Below are positions 28,441 through 37,448 of a DNA stretch of 64,000 bases, in pieces. Both the position numbers and the translations under genes were made by a program. The notes beneath the pieces are model-generated. The model was not told the DNA's origin, ran no database searches, and worked only from the letters and a program-made list of their open reading frames with translations. The stretch spans positions 62,001 through 126,000 of the forward strand of contig NZ_KB907979.1 in the NCBI RefSeq assembly GCF_000382265.1, in the 5' to 3' direction. Within the stretch, counting starts at the first letter, position 1. Each line of letters opens with the position of its first letter. This stretch comes from Yoonia vestfoldensis DSM 16212. GTDB lineage: Bacteria; Pseudomonadota; Alphaproteobacteria; Rhodobacterales; Rhodobacteraceae.

Positions 28441-28567
28441 TCTAAAATCCTCCCGTGGATCAATGTGTTCCGATTACCGGCAGCCTCCCAGCCCTGGGAC
28501 ACCGCCCCATGTAATCGACCTCGCCAAAAAGCGCGATTTCGGGATGAAAAGACCCCAAAATTTTGTT

Positions 28568-28630
28568 CATTACGGATTTAATTTTATCCATTATGGGCTT
28601 TATGGCAATATTCCCCTCTACCATTATGGC
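28568..28630. promoter_or_regulatory. Array of YATTAYGG direct repeats in a divergent promoter region
   Basis: In the 210-bp AT-rich gap between the binding-protein gene and the regulator, CATTACGGA (28568), CATTATGGG (28589) and CATTATGGC (28622) recur, with the weaker CTTTATGGC at 28598. Spacings of 21 and 33 bp are close to whole helical turns. This is a good candidate operator for the regulator encoded next to it. Confidence 0.5.
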
Positions 28631-28650
28631 TAATTTGCATGAGGAATACC

Positions 28651-30468
28651 ATGAAGGCATCCCACCGGCGATCTCTCGCCCCACAAAACTCAGGTCCAAT
28701 GCAACAAAGTGTCGCACGAAATATCCAGTCTGGACAGGCGGCCCCCGGTGGGCCGGCGGTGCTGACCGGCGTGATGGCGGGCGCTGATCTCGACCGTGTG
28801 ACGCAGTTTTTGTCCAATCTGACGGTGGAGATCGACAACGCCATAGATCCCAATACTGCCAATCCGCATCTGAACATGATTTTGCATCTGCTTCAAAGCC
28901 ATTCGGCGGGGCGGATCGTATCGCCCTCGTCCATGGTGTCGGCAGCCGGTGTGCCCTATGCGACTGCGACCCGCAAACTGGCCGAGATTCAGGATGCCGG
29001 GCTGATCGAACGCCGGGCGCGGACGAAAACCGGCAAAAGCTATTCCCTGCACCCCAGCAGCGACCTGCTGGAAGGGTTCAGCCAGCTGGCCGACCGGATC
29101 GACCGGCTGGTGCGGGCTTCGTTCGAGGTCAACGAACCATCTGCCGACATTACCGATTACTATTTCGGCGGGTCCTACCAGCCCGGCCGCGCCGCGATCC
29201 CCCCGATGAGCGCATTGCCGCAACCGCTCAAGCTGTCGGGCGGCTTGCGCATCCTTGTGCATGGCGACCCGACGTTCATGGTGATGGAAGGGCTGAAACG
29301 CCAGTTCGAACAGATCGTCGGCACCAATATCCACCAGCGCGCCTTTTCCATCGACCGGCTGCGCGAAGAAGCGTTGCGCAATGCCGAACGCCCCAAAAGC
29401 CGGTATGACCTGATCGCCATCGACCTGCCTTGGGTCGGTGAATTCGTCGAAAAGGGCGTGATCCGCCCGTTGGACGAGGTGATGGATATCGCACGGCTTG
29501 ATCCTGCGGATTTCCACACCGCTGGCTGGCGCGCGGCGCATTGGGGCGGGCGCGCGTATGGCGTGCCCAGCCAGACCACGCCGGAACTCTTGTTCTACCG
29601 CAAGGATTGGTTCGCGAACGACAATATCGAACCCCCGACCACGACCGCCGGTGTCATCGAGGCCGCACGCCATTTCCACAATCCGCAGCGCGGACGGTAC
29701 GGCGTGGCATGGAACGCGGCACGCGGTACCGCGCTGGGACATACGTTCATGATGACCTGCGCGGCCTTCGGCCAGCCGATCATCGACATCCCGCGGATCG
29801 CGGGCGGTTTCGACACCGACAGGCTGGCCAAGGGCGGGTTTACCCCCACGCTGAACACCGACCGCGCGCTGCAAGCGGCGGAGTACCTGATGCAGCTGTT
29901 GGATTATTCGCCGCCCGATATCCTGTCGATGTCGTGGTACGAACGGGTGCGCCCGTATGGTGCAGGCCATGTCGCGATGGCCTATGGCTATACCCTGCTC
30001 GCCCCCTATTTCGAGCTTGACCCGAACAGCCCAGCGCATGGCAATACCGGCTATCTGCCGCATCCCCACGGGCCGCAGGGCGCACCGATTGCGCCGGTGG
30101 GCGGCTATGTGCTTTGCGTGCCGACCAACCTGCCCGATGACCGGATCGACGACACAGTCGAAGCGCTGGTCACCTTCACATCCCCCGGCGCGCAGAAACT
30201 TTACGCCCAGAACGGCAGCCGGACCGAACCCCGCTATTCCGTCGGGGCCGACCCAGAAGTACGGCGCCTGTCGCCGATTTTCGGCCTTCTCGACCAGATG
30301 TCCTGGCGCGACGAGCTGCAATTCTGGCCGCGCCCCCCGATCCCGCAGATTTCCGAGATCATCAACCTGTGCGGGTTCGAACTTCACGACATGCTGCGCG
30401 GGATCATCAGCCCGCGTGACGCGCTCGACCGGGTGCAGGCCCGCGCCGAAGACATCCTACGACATTAG
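28651..30468 (+). CDS. Regulator: winged helix fused to a solute-binding-protein domain
   Basis: About 605 residues, no signal peptide. Residues ~55-125 (numbered from 28651) form a winged helix (MILHLLQSHSAGRIVSPSSMVSAAGVPYATATRKLAEIQDAGLIERR, then KTGKSYSLHPSS). From ~165 onward the chain is an ABC-type family 1 solute-binding fold (LKLSGGLRILVHGDPTFMVMEGLKRQFEQIVG, YDLIAIDLPWVGEFVEKGVIRPLDE, GVPSQTTPELLFYRKDWF, YGAGHVAMAYGY). A cytoplasmic binding-protein domain tied to a DNA-binding domain implies a ligand-sensing regulator. The start at 28651 follows GAGGAATACC; an earlier in-frame ATG at 28639 is less likely. It is divergent from the importer and heads the catabolic genes. Confidence 0.85.
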   Translation: MKASHRRSLAPQNSGPMQQSVARNIQSGQAAPGGPAVLTGVMAGADLDRVTQFLSNLTVEIDNAIDPNTANPHLNMILHLLQSHSAGRIVSPSSMVSAAGVPYATATRKLAEIQDAGLIERRARTKTGKSYSLHPSSDLLEGFSQLADRIDRLVRASFEVNEPSADITDYYFGGSYQPGRAAIPPMSALPQPLKLSGGLRILVHGDPTFMVMEGLKRQFEQIVGTNIHQRAFSIDRLREEALRNAERPKSRYDLIAIDLPWVGEFVEKGVIRPLDEVMDIARLDPADFHTAGWRAAHWGGRAYGVPSQTTPELLFYRKDWFANDNIEPPTTTAGVIEAARHFHNPQRGRYGVAWNAARGTALGHTFMMTCAAFGQPIIDIPRIAGGFDTDRLAKGGFTPTLNTDRALQAAEYLMQLLDYSPPDILSMSWYERVRPYGAGHVAMAYGYTLLAPYFELDPNSPAHGNTGYLPHPHGPQGAPIAPVGGYVLCVPTNLPDDRIDDTVEALVTFTSPGAQKLYAQNGSRTEPRYSVGADPEVRRLSPIFGLLDQMSWRDELQFWPRPPIPQISEIINLCGFELHDMLRGIISPRDALDRVQARAEDILRH

Positions 30469-30488
30469 AACACCCAAGGGAGGAAACC

Positions 30489-31298
30489 ATGGACACCAAT
30501 CGCCTGAACGGCAAGAACATCCTGATCACCGGGGCCGGACGCGGCATGGGTGCGGCCAATGCCGAAAACTTTGCCGCGCAAGGCGCGAACATTTGCCTTG
30601 GCGATCTGGATCTGGACGCGGCCCAAGGCGTCGCGGACAAGATTAACGCCGCAGGCAACGGCAAGGCGATTGCGGTCCGCATGGATGTGACCAAGCGCGA
30701 AGACAATGCCGCCGCCGTCGCGGCGACCGTCGCGGCTTTCGGGTCGATCAACGTGGGTGTTTTCAATGCCGGTCTGAACAAGCCCCGTTTCTTCATGGAT
30801 ATCGACGAAGACAACTGGGACCTGATCATGAACGTCAACACCAAGGCGATGTGGCTGGGCATGCAGGAAACCGCCCGCCAGATGATCGCCCAAGGTCCGA
30901 TGCCCGACCATCCCTACAAGCTGATCAACGTCGGTTCCATCGCGTCGCGCAAACCGCTGGTGGATGTGACGGTCTACTGCACCAGCAAATACGGCTGTCT
31001 GGCGCTGACCCATTGCGGGGCCATTGGCCTTGCCGAACACAACATCACCGTCAACGGCTATGCGCCGGGTGTCGTTGTCACACCGCTTTGGGAACAGCTC
31101 GACAAGGATCTGGTCGAGATCGGGTTCAAGGACCACGAAGGTCAGGCCTATGACGATATCGTGCGCGACGCGCTGCATATCAAACGCGTCTCCTACCCCA
31201 AGGACATCACCGGCACCGCGTCTTTTCTAGTCAGCGACGACAGTGATTACATGACCGGCCAGATGATCCATATCGATGGCGGTTGGTGTATCCAATAG
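30489..31298 (+). CDS. Short-chain dehydrogenase/reductase
   Basis: 269 residues of classical SDR: NAD(P)-binding ITGAGRGMGAANA (TGxxxGxG), an NxG-type motif at VFNAGLNK, active-site serine in NVGSIAS, YxxxK as YCTSKYG, and the C-terminal SDYMTGQMIHIDGGW. The start follows GGGAGGAAACC. It probably oxidises a polyol or hydroxy-acid taken up by the neighbouring importer; substrate not deducible. Confidence 0.93.
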   Translation: MDTNRLNGKNILITGAGRGMGAANAENFAAQGANICLGDLDLDAAQGVADKINAAGNGKAIAVRMDVTKREDNAAAVAATVAAFGSINVGVFNAGLNKPRFFMDIDEDNWDLIMNVNTKAMWLGMQETARQMIAQGPMPDHPYKLINVGSIASRKPLVDVTVYCTSKYGCLALTHCGAIGLAEHNITVNGYAPGVVVTPLWEQLDKDLVEIGFKDHEGQAYDDIVRDALHIKRVSYPKDITGTASFLVSDDSDYMTGQMIHIDGGWCIQ

Positions 31299-31327
31299 CC
31301 TGATTTAATACAATTTTTTATCATCAA

Positions 31328-31355
31328 ATGGTGCGTGTCCCGCACCATGAAGGAG
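31328..31355 (+). promoter_or_regulatory. Hairpin abutting the ribosome site of the M24 gene
   Basis: ATGGTGCG-TGTCC-CGCACCAT (31328-31348) is a perfect 8-bp hairpin that ends one base before the AAGGAG ribosome site (31350-31355) of the gene at 31362. It follows an AT-rich stretch (31302-31327). It may adjust translation or stabilise a processed mRNA 5' end. Confidence 0.5.
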
Positions 31356-31361
31356 TAAGCC

Positions 31362-32660
31362 ATGTCACGCGCATTGATGCCCAACCTGCTGACGCCGCAA
31401 GACCTTGAACCCAACTGGGAATGGCGCGAACGCATTCCCGCCTGGGGCCATACCACGGTGGATTTCGAACGCCGCATCGACCACGACCGTCTGCGCCGCT
31501 ATCGCCTCGCCCGCACACGGCAGGCGTTGCAGGCATCCAACGCGGGCACGCTGTTGTTGTTCGATGTGAACAATATCCGCTATGTCAGCGCCACCAAGAT
31601 CGGCGAATGGGAACGGGACAAGATGTGCCGCTTCTGCCTGCTGACGGGTGACGACAGCCCGTATGTCTGGGATTTCGGATCAGCGGCGATGCATCACAAA
31701 CGCCACGCCGACTGGCTGGAGCCTGACCATTGTCTGGCCGGCGTCGTGGGCATGCGCGGCACGATCCCGCCCGAATTCGGCCTGATGCAGAAATACGCCA
31801 AGCAGATCGCCGGACTGATCCGCGATGCGGGCATGGCCGATATGCCGGTGGGTGTCGATTACGCCGAAACCGCGATGTTCCATGCGCTGAAGGAAGAAGG
31901 CATCAATGTCGTCGATGGCCAGCAGATCATGCTCGCTGCGCGCGAGATCAAGAATTGGGATGAAATCCAGCTTTTGACGCAGGCTGCCGCGATGGTCGAT
32001 GGCGTCTATCACATGATCTATGAAGAACTGAAACCCGGCGTGCGCGAAAACGACATCGTCGCGCTGTCCAACAAGATGCTCTATGAAATGGGGTCCGACG
32101 ATGTCGAGGCGATCAACGCCATTTCCGGCGAACGCTGCAACCCGCATCCGCATAACTTTACCGACCGGCTGATCCGGCCCGGCGATCAGGCGTTCTTTGA
32201 CATCCTGCAAAGCTATCAGGGATATCGCACCTGTTACTACCGCACGTTCAACGTGGGCCGCGCGACACCGTCGCAGACCGATGCCTATACCAAGGCGCGC
32301 GAATGGATCGACGCCTCGATTGCGATGATCAAACCGGGCGTGACGACAGATAAGGTCGCCGCCGTCTGGCCCACCGCCGAAAGCCTTGGCTTTGCAAATG
32401 AAGATCAGGCGTTCGGGCTGCAATTCGGGCACGGCCTTGGCCTTGCGCTCCATGAACGGCCCATCATCAGCCGCGCGATCAGCATGGATCACCCGATGGA
32501 GATCAAGACCGGCATGGTCTTTGCGCTGGAAACCTATTGCCCCGCCACCGACGGCTATTCCGCCGCACGGATCGAGGAAGAGGTGGTCGTGACCGAAACC
32601 GGCTGCGAGGTGATCAGCCTGTTCCCCGCCGAAGAACTGCCCATCGCCAACCGGTATTAG
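31362..32660 (+). CDS. M24 (pita-bread) family protein with altered metal site
   Basis: 432 residues. An N-terminal creatinase-like domain (~40-185; LLLFDVNNIRYVSATKIGEWER) precedes the M24 fold (~195-425). Expected ligand positions are D280 (FFDILQ), C291 where a second Asp is usual (GYRTCYYRTF), H357 (FGHGLGLALHE), E390 (FALETY) and E405/E406 (ARIEEEV). The family includes Xaa-Pro peptidases, creatinase and the DMSP lyase DddP. The lost second Asp argues against a normal two-metal peptidase. It lies between the SDR and the 2-oxo-acid dehydrogenase genes, so a small-molecule hydrolase or lyase role is possible. The start follows AAGGAG. Confidence 0.85.
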   Translation: MSRALMPNLLTPQDLEPNWEWRERIPAWGHTTVDFERRIDHDRLRRYRLARTRQALQASNAGTLLLFDVNNIRYVSATKIGEWERDKMCRFCLLTGDDSPYVWDFGSAAMHHKRHADWLEPDHCLAGVVGMRGTIPPEFGLMQKYAKQIAGLIRDAGMADMPVGVDYAETAMFHALKEEGINVVDGQQIMLAAREIKNWDEIQLLTQAAAMVDGVYHMIYEELKPGVRENDIVALSNKMLYEMGSDDVEAINAISGERCNPHPHNFTDRLIRPGDQAFFDILQSYQGYRTCYYRTFNVGRATPSQTDAYTKAREWIDASIAMIKPGVTTDKVAAVWPTAESLGFANEDQAFGLQFGHGLGLALHERPIISRAISMDHPMEIKTGMVFALETYCPATDGYSAARIEEEVVVTETGCEVISLFPAEELPIANRY

Positions 32661-32670
32661 GGCGCTTCGG

Positions 32671-32723
32671 GGTGCGCAGAATGCGCACCCTACGCCGCCC
32701 GTAGGGTGCGCATCTTGCGCACC
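32671..32723. repeat. REP-like hairpin element (GTAGGGTGCGCA type)
   Basis: Arms 32671-32693 and 32701-32723 (23 bases each, two mismatches) flank a 7-base GCCGCCC loop. The motif GTAGGGTGCGCA with its complement is a type of dispersed intergenic element I recall from many proteobacteria. It sits 10 bases past the M24 gene and 25 bases before the E1-alpha start, where it could protect or attenuate the transcript. Confidence 0.75.
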
Positions 32724-32748
32724 TGACCCGCACAAAAGGGATCACCCG

Positions 32749-33720
32749 ATGACCAAAACCAATTCCGAAGATTACCTGCGCATGTACCGCCAGATGGTCC
32801 GCATCCGCACGTTCGAGGATAATGCCAACCAGTTGTACCTGTCCGCCAAGATGCCGGGCCTCACGCATATGTATTCCGGCGAAGAGGCCGTCGCCGTCGG
32901 CATCTGCGAGGCGCTGACCGATGATGACCGCATCACATCGACCCACCGTGGCCACGGGCATTGCGTGGCCAAGGGGGCGAATTTCCGCGAAATGTTCTGC
33001 GAACTGCTGGGCAAGGAAGAAGGCTATTGCCGCGGCAAGGGCGGGTCGATGCATATCGCCGACCAAAGCCACGGCAATCTGGGCGCCAATGCCATCGTCG
33101 GCGGGTCGATGGGGATCGCCACAGGCTCTGCCCTGCGGGCAAAACTTCTGGGCCAGAACGACGTCACCGTCTGTTTCTTTGGTGACGGGGCCACCGCACA
33201 AGGCCTGCTCTATGAGGTGATGAACATGGCGGCCCTGTGGCATCTGCCGGTCATCTATGCCTGCGAAAACAACGGCTATTCCGAATACACCAAGACCGAG
33301 GAAATCGCTGCAGGCTCCATCACCGCCCGCGCCGAAGCTTTCGGGATCGAAGCGTTCAAGGTCGATGGACAGGATGTGCTGGCCGTCAACGCGTTGACGC
33401 AAAAACTGGTCGCGCGCTGCCGCAAGGGCGAAGGGCCGTTCTTTGTCGAACTCGAAACCTACCGCTATCACGGCCACCATGTGGGCGACATCAACCGCGA
33501 ATATTACCGGTCCAAGGACGAAGAAAAGGATTGGAAAGAGAACCGCGACCCCATCGTGCGGTTCCGCGGCTGGCTGGTCGATCAAGGCATCGCCACCGAG
33601 GCCGAGATCGAAGCGATGAACGCCGAGATCGAGGAAGATGCGACTGCCGCCGTCGCCTATGCCGAGGCCGCCAAATACCCCGATGTGTCCGAAGTGGACA
33701 TGCACGTCTACGCGGATTGA
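32749..33720 (+). CDS. 2-oxo-acid/acetoin dehydrogenase E1 alpha subunit
   Basis: 323 residues, TPP-dependent. Family blocks: MYRQMVRIRTFEDNA, GLTHMYSGEEAVAVG, STHRGHGHCVAKG, CRGKGGSMHIADQS and the TPP motif GDGATAQGLLYEVMNMAALW...CENNGYSEYT. With the beta subunit it decarboxylates a 2-oxo acid or cleaves acetoin and passes the acyl group to E2 lipoate. The substrate (pyruvate, acetoin or other) is not settled by sequence. The start follows AAGGGATCACCCG. Confidence 0.93.
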   Translation: MTKTNSEDYLRMYRQMVRIRTFEDNANQLYLSAKMPGLTHMYSGEEAVAVGICEALTDDDRITSTHRGHGHCVAKGANFREMFCELLGKEEGYCRGKGGSMHIADQSHGNLGANAIVGGSMGIATGSALRAKLLGQNDVTVCFFGDGATAQGLLYEVMNMAALWHLPVIYACENNGYSEYTKTEEIAAGSITARAEAFGIEAFKVDGQDVLAVNALTQKLVARCRKGEGPFFVELETYRYHGHHVGDINREYYRSKDEEKDWKENRDPIVRFRGWLVDQGIATEAEIEAMNAEIEEDATAAVAYAEAAKYPDVSEVDMHVYAD

Positions 33721-33732
33721 GGAGAGCCAATC

Positions 33733-34728
33733 ATGAGAGAGATCACCCTGTCCCAAGCCGTCAACGAGGCCATCGCCGAAGAAATGCGCCGTGACGCAAC
33801 CGTGTTTCTGATGGGCGAAGACGTGGCCGAGGCGGGCACCCCCTTCAAGGTCCTGTCCGGTCTGGTCGAGGAATTCGGCACCGAACGGGTCATTGACACG
33901 CCCATTTCCGAACCCGGTTTTGTCGGGCTTGCCGTCGGTGCCGCCATGACCGGCGCGCGCCCTATCGTCGATCTGATGTTCGGCGATTTCATCTATCTGG
34001 TGATGGACCAGCTGTGCAATCAGGCGGCCAAGCAGCATTACATGTCGGGCGGCAAACTGAAGGTGCCGATGGTTTTGCGCACCAATATGGGCGCGACCCG
34101 CCGGTCTGCCGCGCAACACAGCCAGTCCTTGCAGGCTTTGGTCGCACATATTCCGGGGCTGAAGGTCGCGATGCCGTCATCGGCCTACGAGGCCAAGGGC
34201 CTGATGAAAACCGCGATCCGCGACAACAACCCTGTCGTCATTTTTGAGGACAAGTTGATGTATCAGGACAAGGCCCCCGTGCCGGAAGAGGAATATCTGA
34301 TCCCCTTCGGTGTCGCGAACGTCAAGCGGACCGGCACCGACATCACCTTTATCGCCACGTCGTCCATGGTGCAGGTCGCGGAAAAAGCTGCCGACATTCT
34401 GGCCAAGGAAGGCATCAGCGTCGAGGTGATCGACCCCCGCACCATCGTGCCTTTGGACGAGGAAACGCTGCTGGCCAGCGTACGCAAGACCAGCCGCGCC
34501 ATCGTCATCGACGAAGGGCACCAAAGCTACGGCGTCACCGCAGAAATCGCGTCGCGCCTGAACGAAAAGGCGTTCTACCATCTGGATGCCCCCGTCCTGC
34601 GCATGGGGGCCATGGATGTGCCCGTCCCCTTCTCGCCCGCGCTGGAAGATGTCACCGTGCCCACGCCCGAAACCGTCGCTGCCAATGCCCGCAGGCTTTG
34701 CGCGGGGGAGATGATCCATGCCGCGTGA
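33733..34728 (+). CDS. 2-oxo-acid/acetoin dehydrogenase E1 beta subunit
   Basis: 331 residues: ITLSQAVNEAIAEEMRRD, VFLMGEDVAEAGTPFKV, RVIDTPISEPGFVGLAVGAAMTG, LRTNMGATRRSAAQHSQSL and VIDPRTIVPLDEETLLASV are the usual transketolase-like beta-subunit blocks. It follows E1 alpha by 12 bp with a GAGGAGA ribosome site and overlaps the E2 gene by 11 bp. Confidence 0.94.
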   Translation: MREITLSQAVNEAIAEEMRRDATVFLMGEDVAEAGTPFKVLSGLVEEFGTERVIDTPISEPGFVGLAVGAAMTGARPIVDLMFGDFIYLVMDQLCNQAAKQHYMSGGKLKVPMVLRTNMGATRRSAAQHSQSLQALVAHIPGLKVAMPSSAYEAKGLMKTAIRDNNPVVIFEDKLMYQDKAPVPEEEYLIPFGVANVKRTGTDITFIATSSMVQVAEKAADILAKEGISVEVIDPRTIVPLDEETLLASVRKTSRAIVIDEGHQSYGVTAEIASRLNEKAFYHLDAPVLRMGAMDVPVPFSPALEDVTVPTPETVAANARRLCAGEMIHAA

Positions 34729-35998
34729 TGTGACAATGCCCCAGCTTGGCATGGCGCAGGACGCGGGCAAGATCGTCGCCTGGCTCAAAGCGCCGGGCGA
34801 TGCCGTGACCAAAGGCGATGCCTTGTTCGAGGTGGAAACCGACAAGGCCACGATGGAGGTCGAGGCGCAGGCCAGCGGCTTTCTGACCGGCGTGACAGCC
34901 GGCGAAGGCGAAGATGTGCCGGTCGGTGCCGTGATCGCGCAGATTTCCGACAGCGCCGCTGACGATGCCCCTGCCCCCAAACCGGCCGACGCCCCCGCCG
35001 CAGGCGACGACCTGCCGCCGGGCAAATCCGTCACCATGCCCCAGCTTGGCATGGCGCAGGACACCGGCCTCTTGGTCAACTGGCTGAAATCCCCCGGCGA
35101 TGCCGTTGCCGCCGACGATCTGCTGTTCGAGGTCGAAACCGACAAATCCACGATGGAAGTCAGCGCAGGTTTCGACGGCTTTCTGGCCGCCACCTTGGCC
35201 GAGGCTGGCCAAGAGGTGCCGGTCGGTGCGCAGGTTGCGATCATCAGCGCGGACAAGCCCGAAAATCCGGTCGCCCGAAAACATGGCGATGCCGCCAAAT
35301 CGGCCCCTACGCCAGAACCTACCGCAAAGGCACCTGACGCACCAAAGCAGAAGGATCCAAAACCGGCCACCCCTGCCCCGCCCGCGGCGCAGACGAATGG
35401 GCGTATCCTCGCGTCACCAAAGGCCCGCAGGCTGGCGCTGGAACAGGGGCTTGATCTGGCACTGTTGGTCAAGGCGGGCCATGCACAACCGTTCCACGTC
35501 GCTGATCTGGAAACCTTGCGCGCAATACCCACAGAAACGCCGGTTGCGACAACCGCTGCCGCGACATGCAGCCTGACCGCGGAAATCAGCGATGATGGCT
35601 TTGTCGACTTCATCCCTTGGGCAGCACAGAACGGATTGACTGACGCAGACGCACTCCTTGCCGGTCTCGCGGGTGCCAGCCTGACGGCCCCCTGCGTTGT
35701 CGCCATCGACCGCTTTGGCCAGCAGCACCGCTATGCCGTACCTGCGGGGCGGTCGTTGTCCGCTGTCGGGCCAACCGAGAATGCGGCAGACCTGATCCTG
35801 CGCGACCTGCGCGGCACAGCCTTGCGCAACATCACGCTGGGCGCGGCGGACTTGCCGGTTCTGACGCTGATGACAGGCGCACAGGGGCTGACGATCACGC
35901 TGGAATGCACGTCCGCACAACTGGATGCCGCCGCCGCGATCCAGCTTCTGACAACTTTCGCAGGCCGGATGGAGCATCCGCTTCACCATCTGCTCTGA
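34718..35998 (+). CDS. Two-lipoyl E2-like protein with degenerate catalytic domain
   Basis: 426 residues. Two lipoyl domains with ETDKATMEV (K43) and ETDKSTMEV (K143), near-identical around PQLGMAQD. Ala/Pro linkers lead to a peripheral-subunit-binding domain (~225-262; ILASPKARRLALEQGLDLALL). The last ~140 residues resemble an acyltransferase domain but lack the HxxxDG/NG motif. The protein should carry the acyl group and bind E1/E3 but not transfer it to CoA; the second E2 gene at 37449 supplies an intact catalytic domain and no lipoyl domain. No E3 gene is in this cluster. Confidence 0.88.
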   Translation: MPRDVTMPQLGMAQDAGKIVAWLKAPGDAVTKGDALFEVETDKATMEVEAQASGFLTGVTAGEGEDVPVGAVIAQISDSAADDAPAPKPADAPAAGDDLPPGKSVTMPQLGMAQDTGLLVNWLKSPGDAVAADDLLFEVETDKSTMEVSAGFDGFLAATLAEAGQEVPVGAQVAIISADKPENPVARKHGDAAKSAPTPEPTAKAPDAPKQKDPKPATPAPPAAQTNGRILASPKARRLALEQGLDLALLVKAGHAQPFHVADLETLRAIPTETPVATTAAATCSLTAEISDDGFVDFIPWAAQNGLTDADALLAGLAGASLTAPCVVAIDRFGQQHRYAVPAGRSLSAVGPTENAADLILRDLRGTALRNITLGAADLPVLTLMTGAQGLTITLECTSAQLDAAAAIQLLTTFAGRMEHPLHHLL

Positions 35999-36013
35999 CC
36001 CTTGGGGACCGAA

Positions 36014-37438
36014 ATGGAATATACCGACCTTTATATCAACGGCGCATGGCACAAGACCGCAGATCGGTTCGACGTCATCAACCCCGCCACCGAACAGGTC
36101 ATCGCCTCGGTCGCGAGCGCCGATATCGCTGATGCGGACAAGGCATTGGACGCCGCCGAGGCCGCGATGGCCGATTGGGCCGCCCGCACCCCGCGCGCAC
36201 GCTCTGAAGTATTGCGCAAGGCGTGGGAACTGATGACAGCACGGCTGGATGAATTCGCGCATCTGATCACGCTCGAAAACGGCAAGGCGGGCGCCGATGC
36301 CAAAGGCGAGGCCGCCTATGCCGCCGAATTCTTTCGCTGGTTCGCGGAAGAGGCCGTGCGCGCCGATGGCATGATCACCCATGCCCCCGCATCGGGCGCG
36401 CGGATCATGGTGCAGCATAAACCGGCAGGCCTCGCCGTGCTGATCACGCCGTGGAACTACCCCGCCGCGATGGGCACCCGCAAGATCGCGCCCGCCTTGG
36501 CGGCAGGGTGCGGCGTCATCATCAAACCCGCCTCTGAAACGCCCTTGACCATGCTGGCACTGATGCCCCTGTTGGAAGAGGCCGGCGTGCCCCCCGGTCT
36601 GGTCAACGTCCTGCCGTCGCGCAAGACCGGCGCGCTTGTGGATCACATGCTGCACGACCCCCGCGTACGCGTTGTCAGTTTCACCGGATCGACCGGCGTG
36701 GGCCGCAAGCTGTTGAAATCGGCCGCCGATCAGGTGCTGAAACCGGCGATGGAATTGGGCGGCAACGCGCCGGTGATCGTCTTTGACGATACCGATATCG
36801 ATACTGCGATCGACGGTACGATGCAGGCCAAGATGCGCAATCTGGGCGAGGCTTGCACCGCCGCAAACCGGATTTATGTGCATGAACGCATTGCAGAAGA
36901 CTTCACCAAACGCCTGACCGCCCGGATGGCCACGCTGAAAGTCGGCGACGGCAGCGACCCCAGCGTCGACGTCGGCCCCCTGGTCAACGCCGATACCCGC
37001 GACAAGGTGGCGGCTTTCGTTGCCGATGCCGTGGCCAAAGGGGCCAAGGTGGAATGCGGCGGGGTCACGCCTGATGGCAAAGGCTATTTCTACCCGCCCA
37101 CGGTCCTGTCCAATGTGTCCGAAACAGCCGATTGCGTGCATGACGAAATCTTCGGACCCGTCGCCGCGATCCAGACCTTCACCGATCAGGACGATGTCAT
37201 AAGGCGCGCCAATGCCACCGAATACGGGCTGGTCGCCTATGTATTCTCGGGTGATTTCAAACGCGCCTTGCAGGTCTGCGAAAGGCTCGACTACGGGATG
37301 GTGGGGCTGAACCGTGGCCTTGTCAGCGACCCTGCGGCACCGTTCGGCGGCACCAAGCAATCGGGGCTGGGCCGTGAAGGCGGGCATGAAGGCATGCTCG
37401 AATTCATGGAAACGCAATATATTTCAGCCAGTTGGTAA
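36014..37438 (+). CDS. NAD(P)-dependent aldehyde dehydrogenase (succinate-semialdehyde type)
   Basis: 474 residues: LAVLITPWNYPAAMGTRKIAPALAAG, SFTGSTGVGRKLL, MELGGNAPVIVFDD, nucleophile C in NLGEACTAANR, DEIFGPVAAIQTF and PFGGTKQSGLGREGG. The pattern is closest to GabD-type succinate/glutarate-semialdehyde dehydrogenases. The ATG at 36014 follows GGGGACCGAA; an in-frame TTG at 36002 is less likely. It sits between the two halves of the E2 function, so it belongs to the same pathway. Confidence 0.92.
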   Translation: MEYTDLYINGAWHKTADRFDVINPATEQVIASVASADIADADKALDAAEAAMADWAARTPRARSEVLRKAWELMTARLDEFAHLITLENGKAGADAKGEAAYAAEFFRWFAEEAVRADGMITHAPASGARIMVQHKPAGLAVLITPWNYPAAMGTRKIAPALAAGCGVIIKPASETPLTMLALMPLLEEAGVPPGLVNVLPSRKTGALVDHMLHDPRVRVVSFTGSTGVGRKLLKSAADQVLKPAMELGGNAPVIVFDDTDIDTAIDGTMQAKMRNLGEACTAANRIYVHERIAEDFTKRLTARMATLKVGDGSDPSVDVGPLVNADTRDKVAAFVADAVAKGAKVECGGVTPDGKGYFYPPTVLSNVSETADCVHDEIFGPVAAIQTFTDQDDVIRRANATEYGLVAYVFSGDFKRALQVCERLDYGMVGLNRGLVSDPAAPFGGTKQSGLGREGGHEGMLEFMETQYISASW

Positions 37439-37448
37439 GGGGATCACC

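Noticed and set aside
28690-30387. Minus-strand frame of 565 codons opposite the winged-helix regulator
   Set aside because: Shadow of a gene with recognised domains and a good ribosome site.
32614-34149. Minus-strand frame of 511 codons opposite the E1 genes
   Set aside because: Covers the REP-like element and both E1 genes; no independent evidence.
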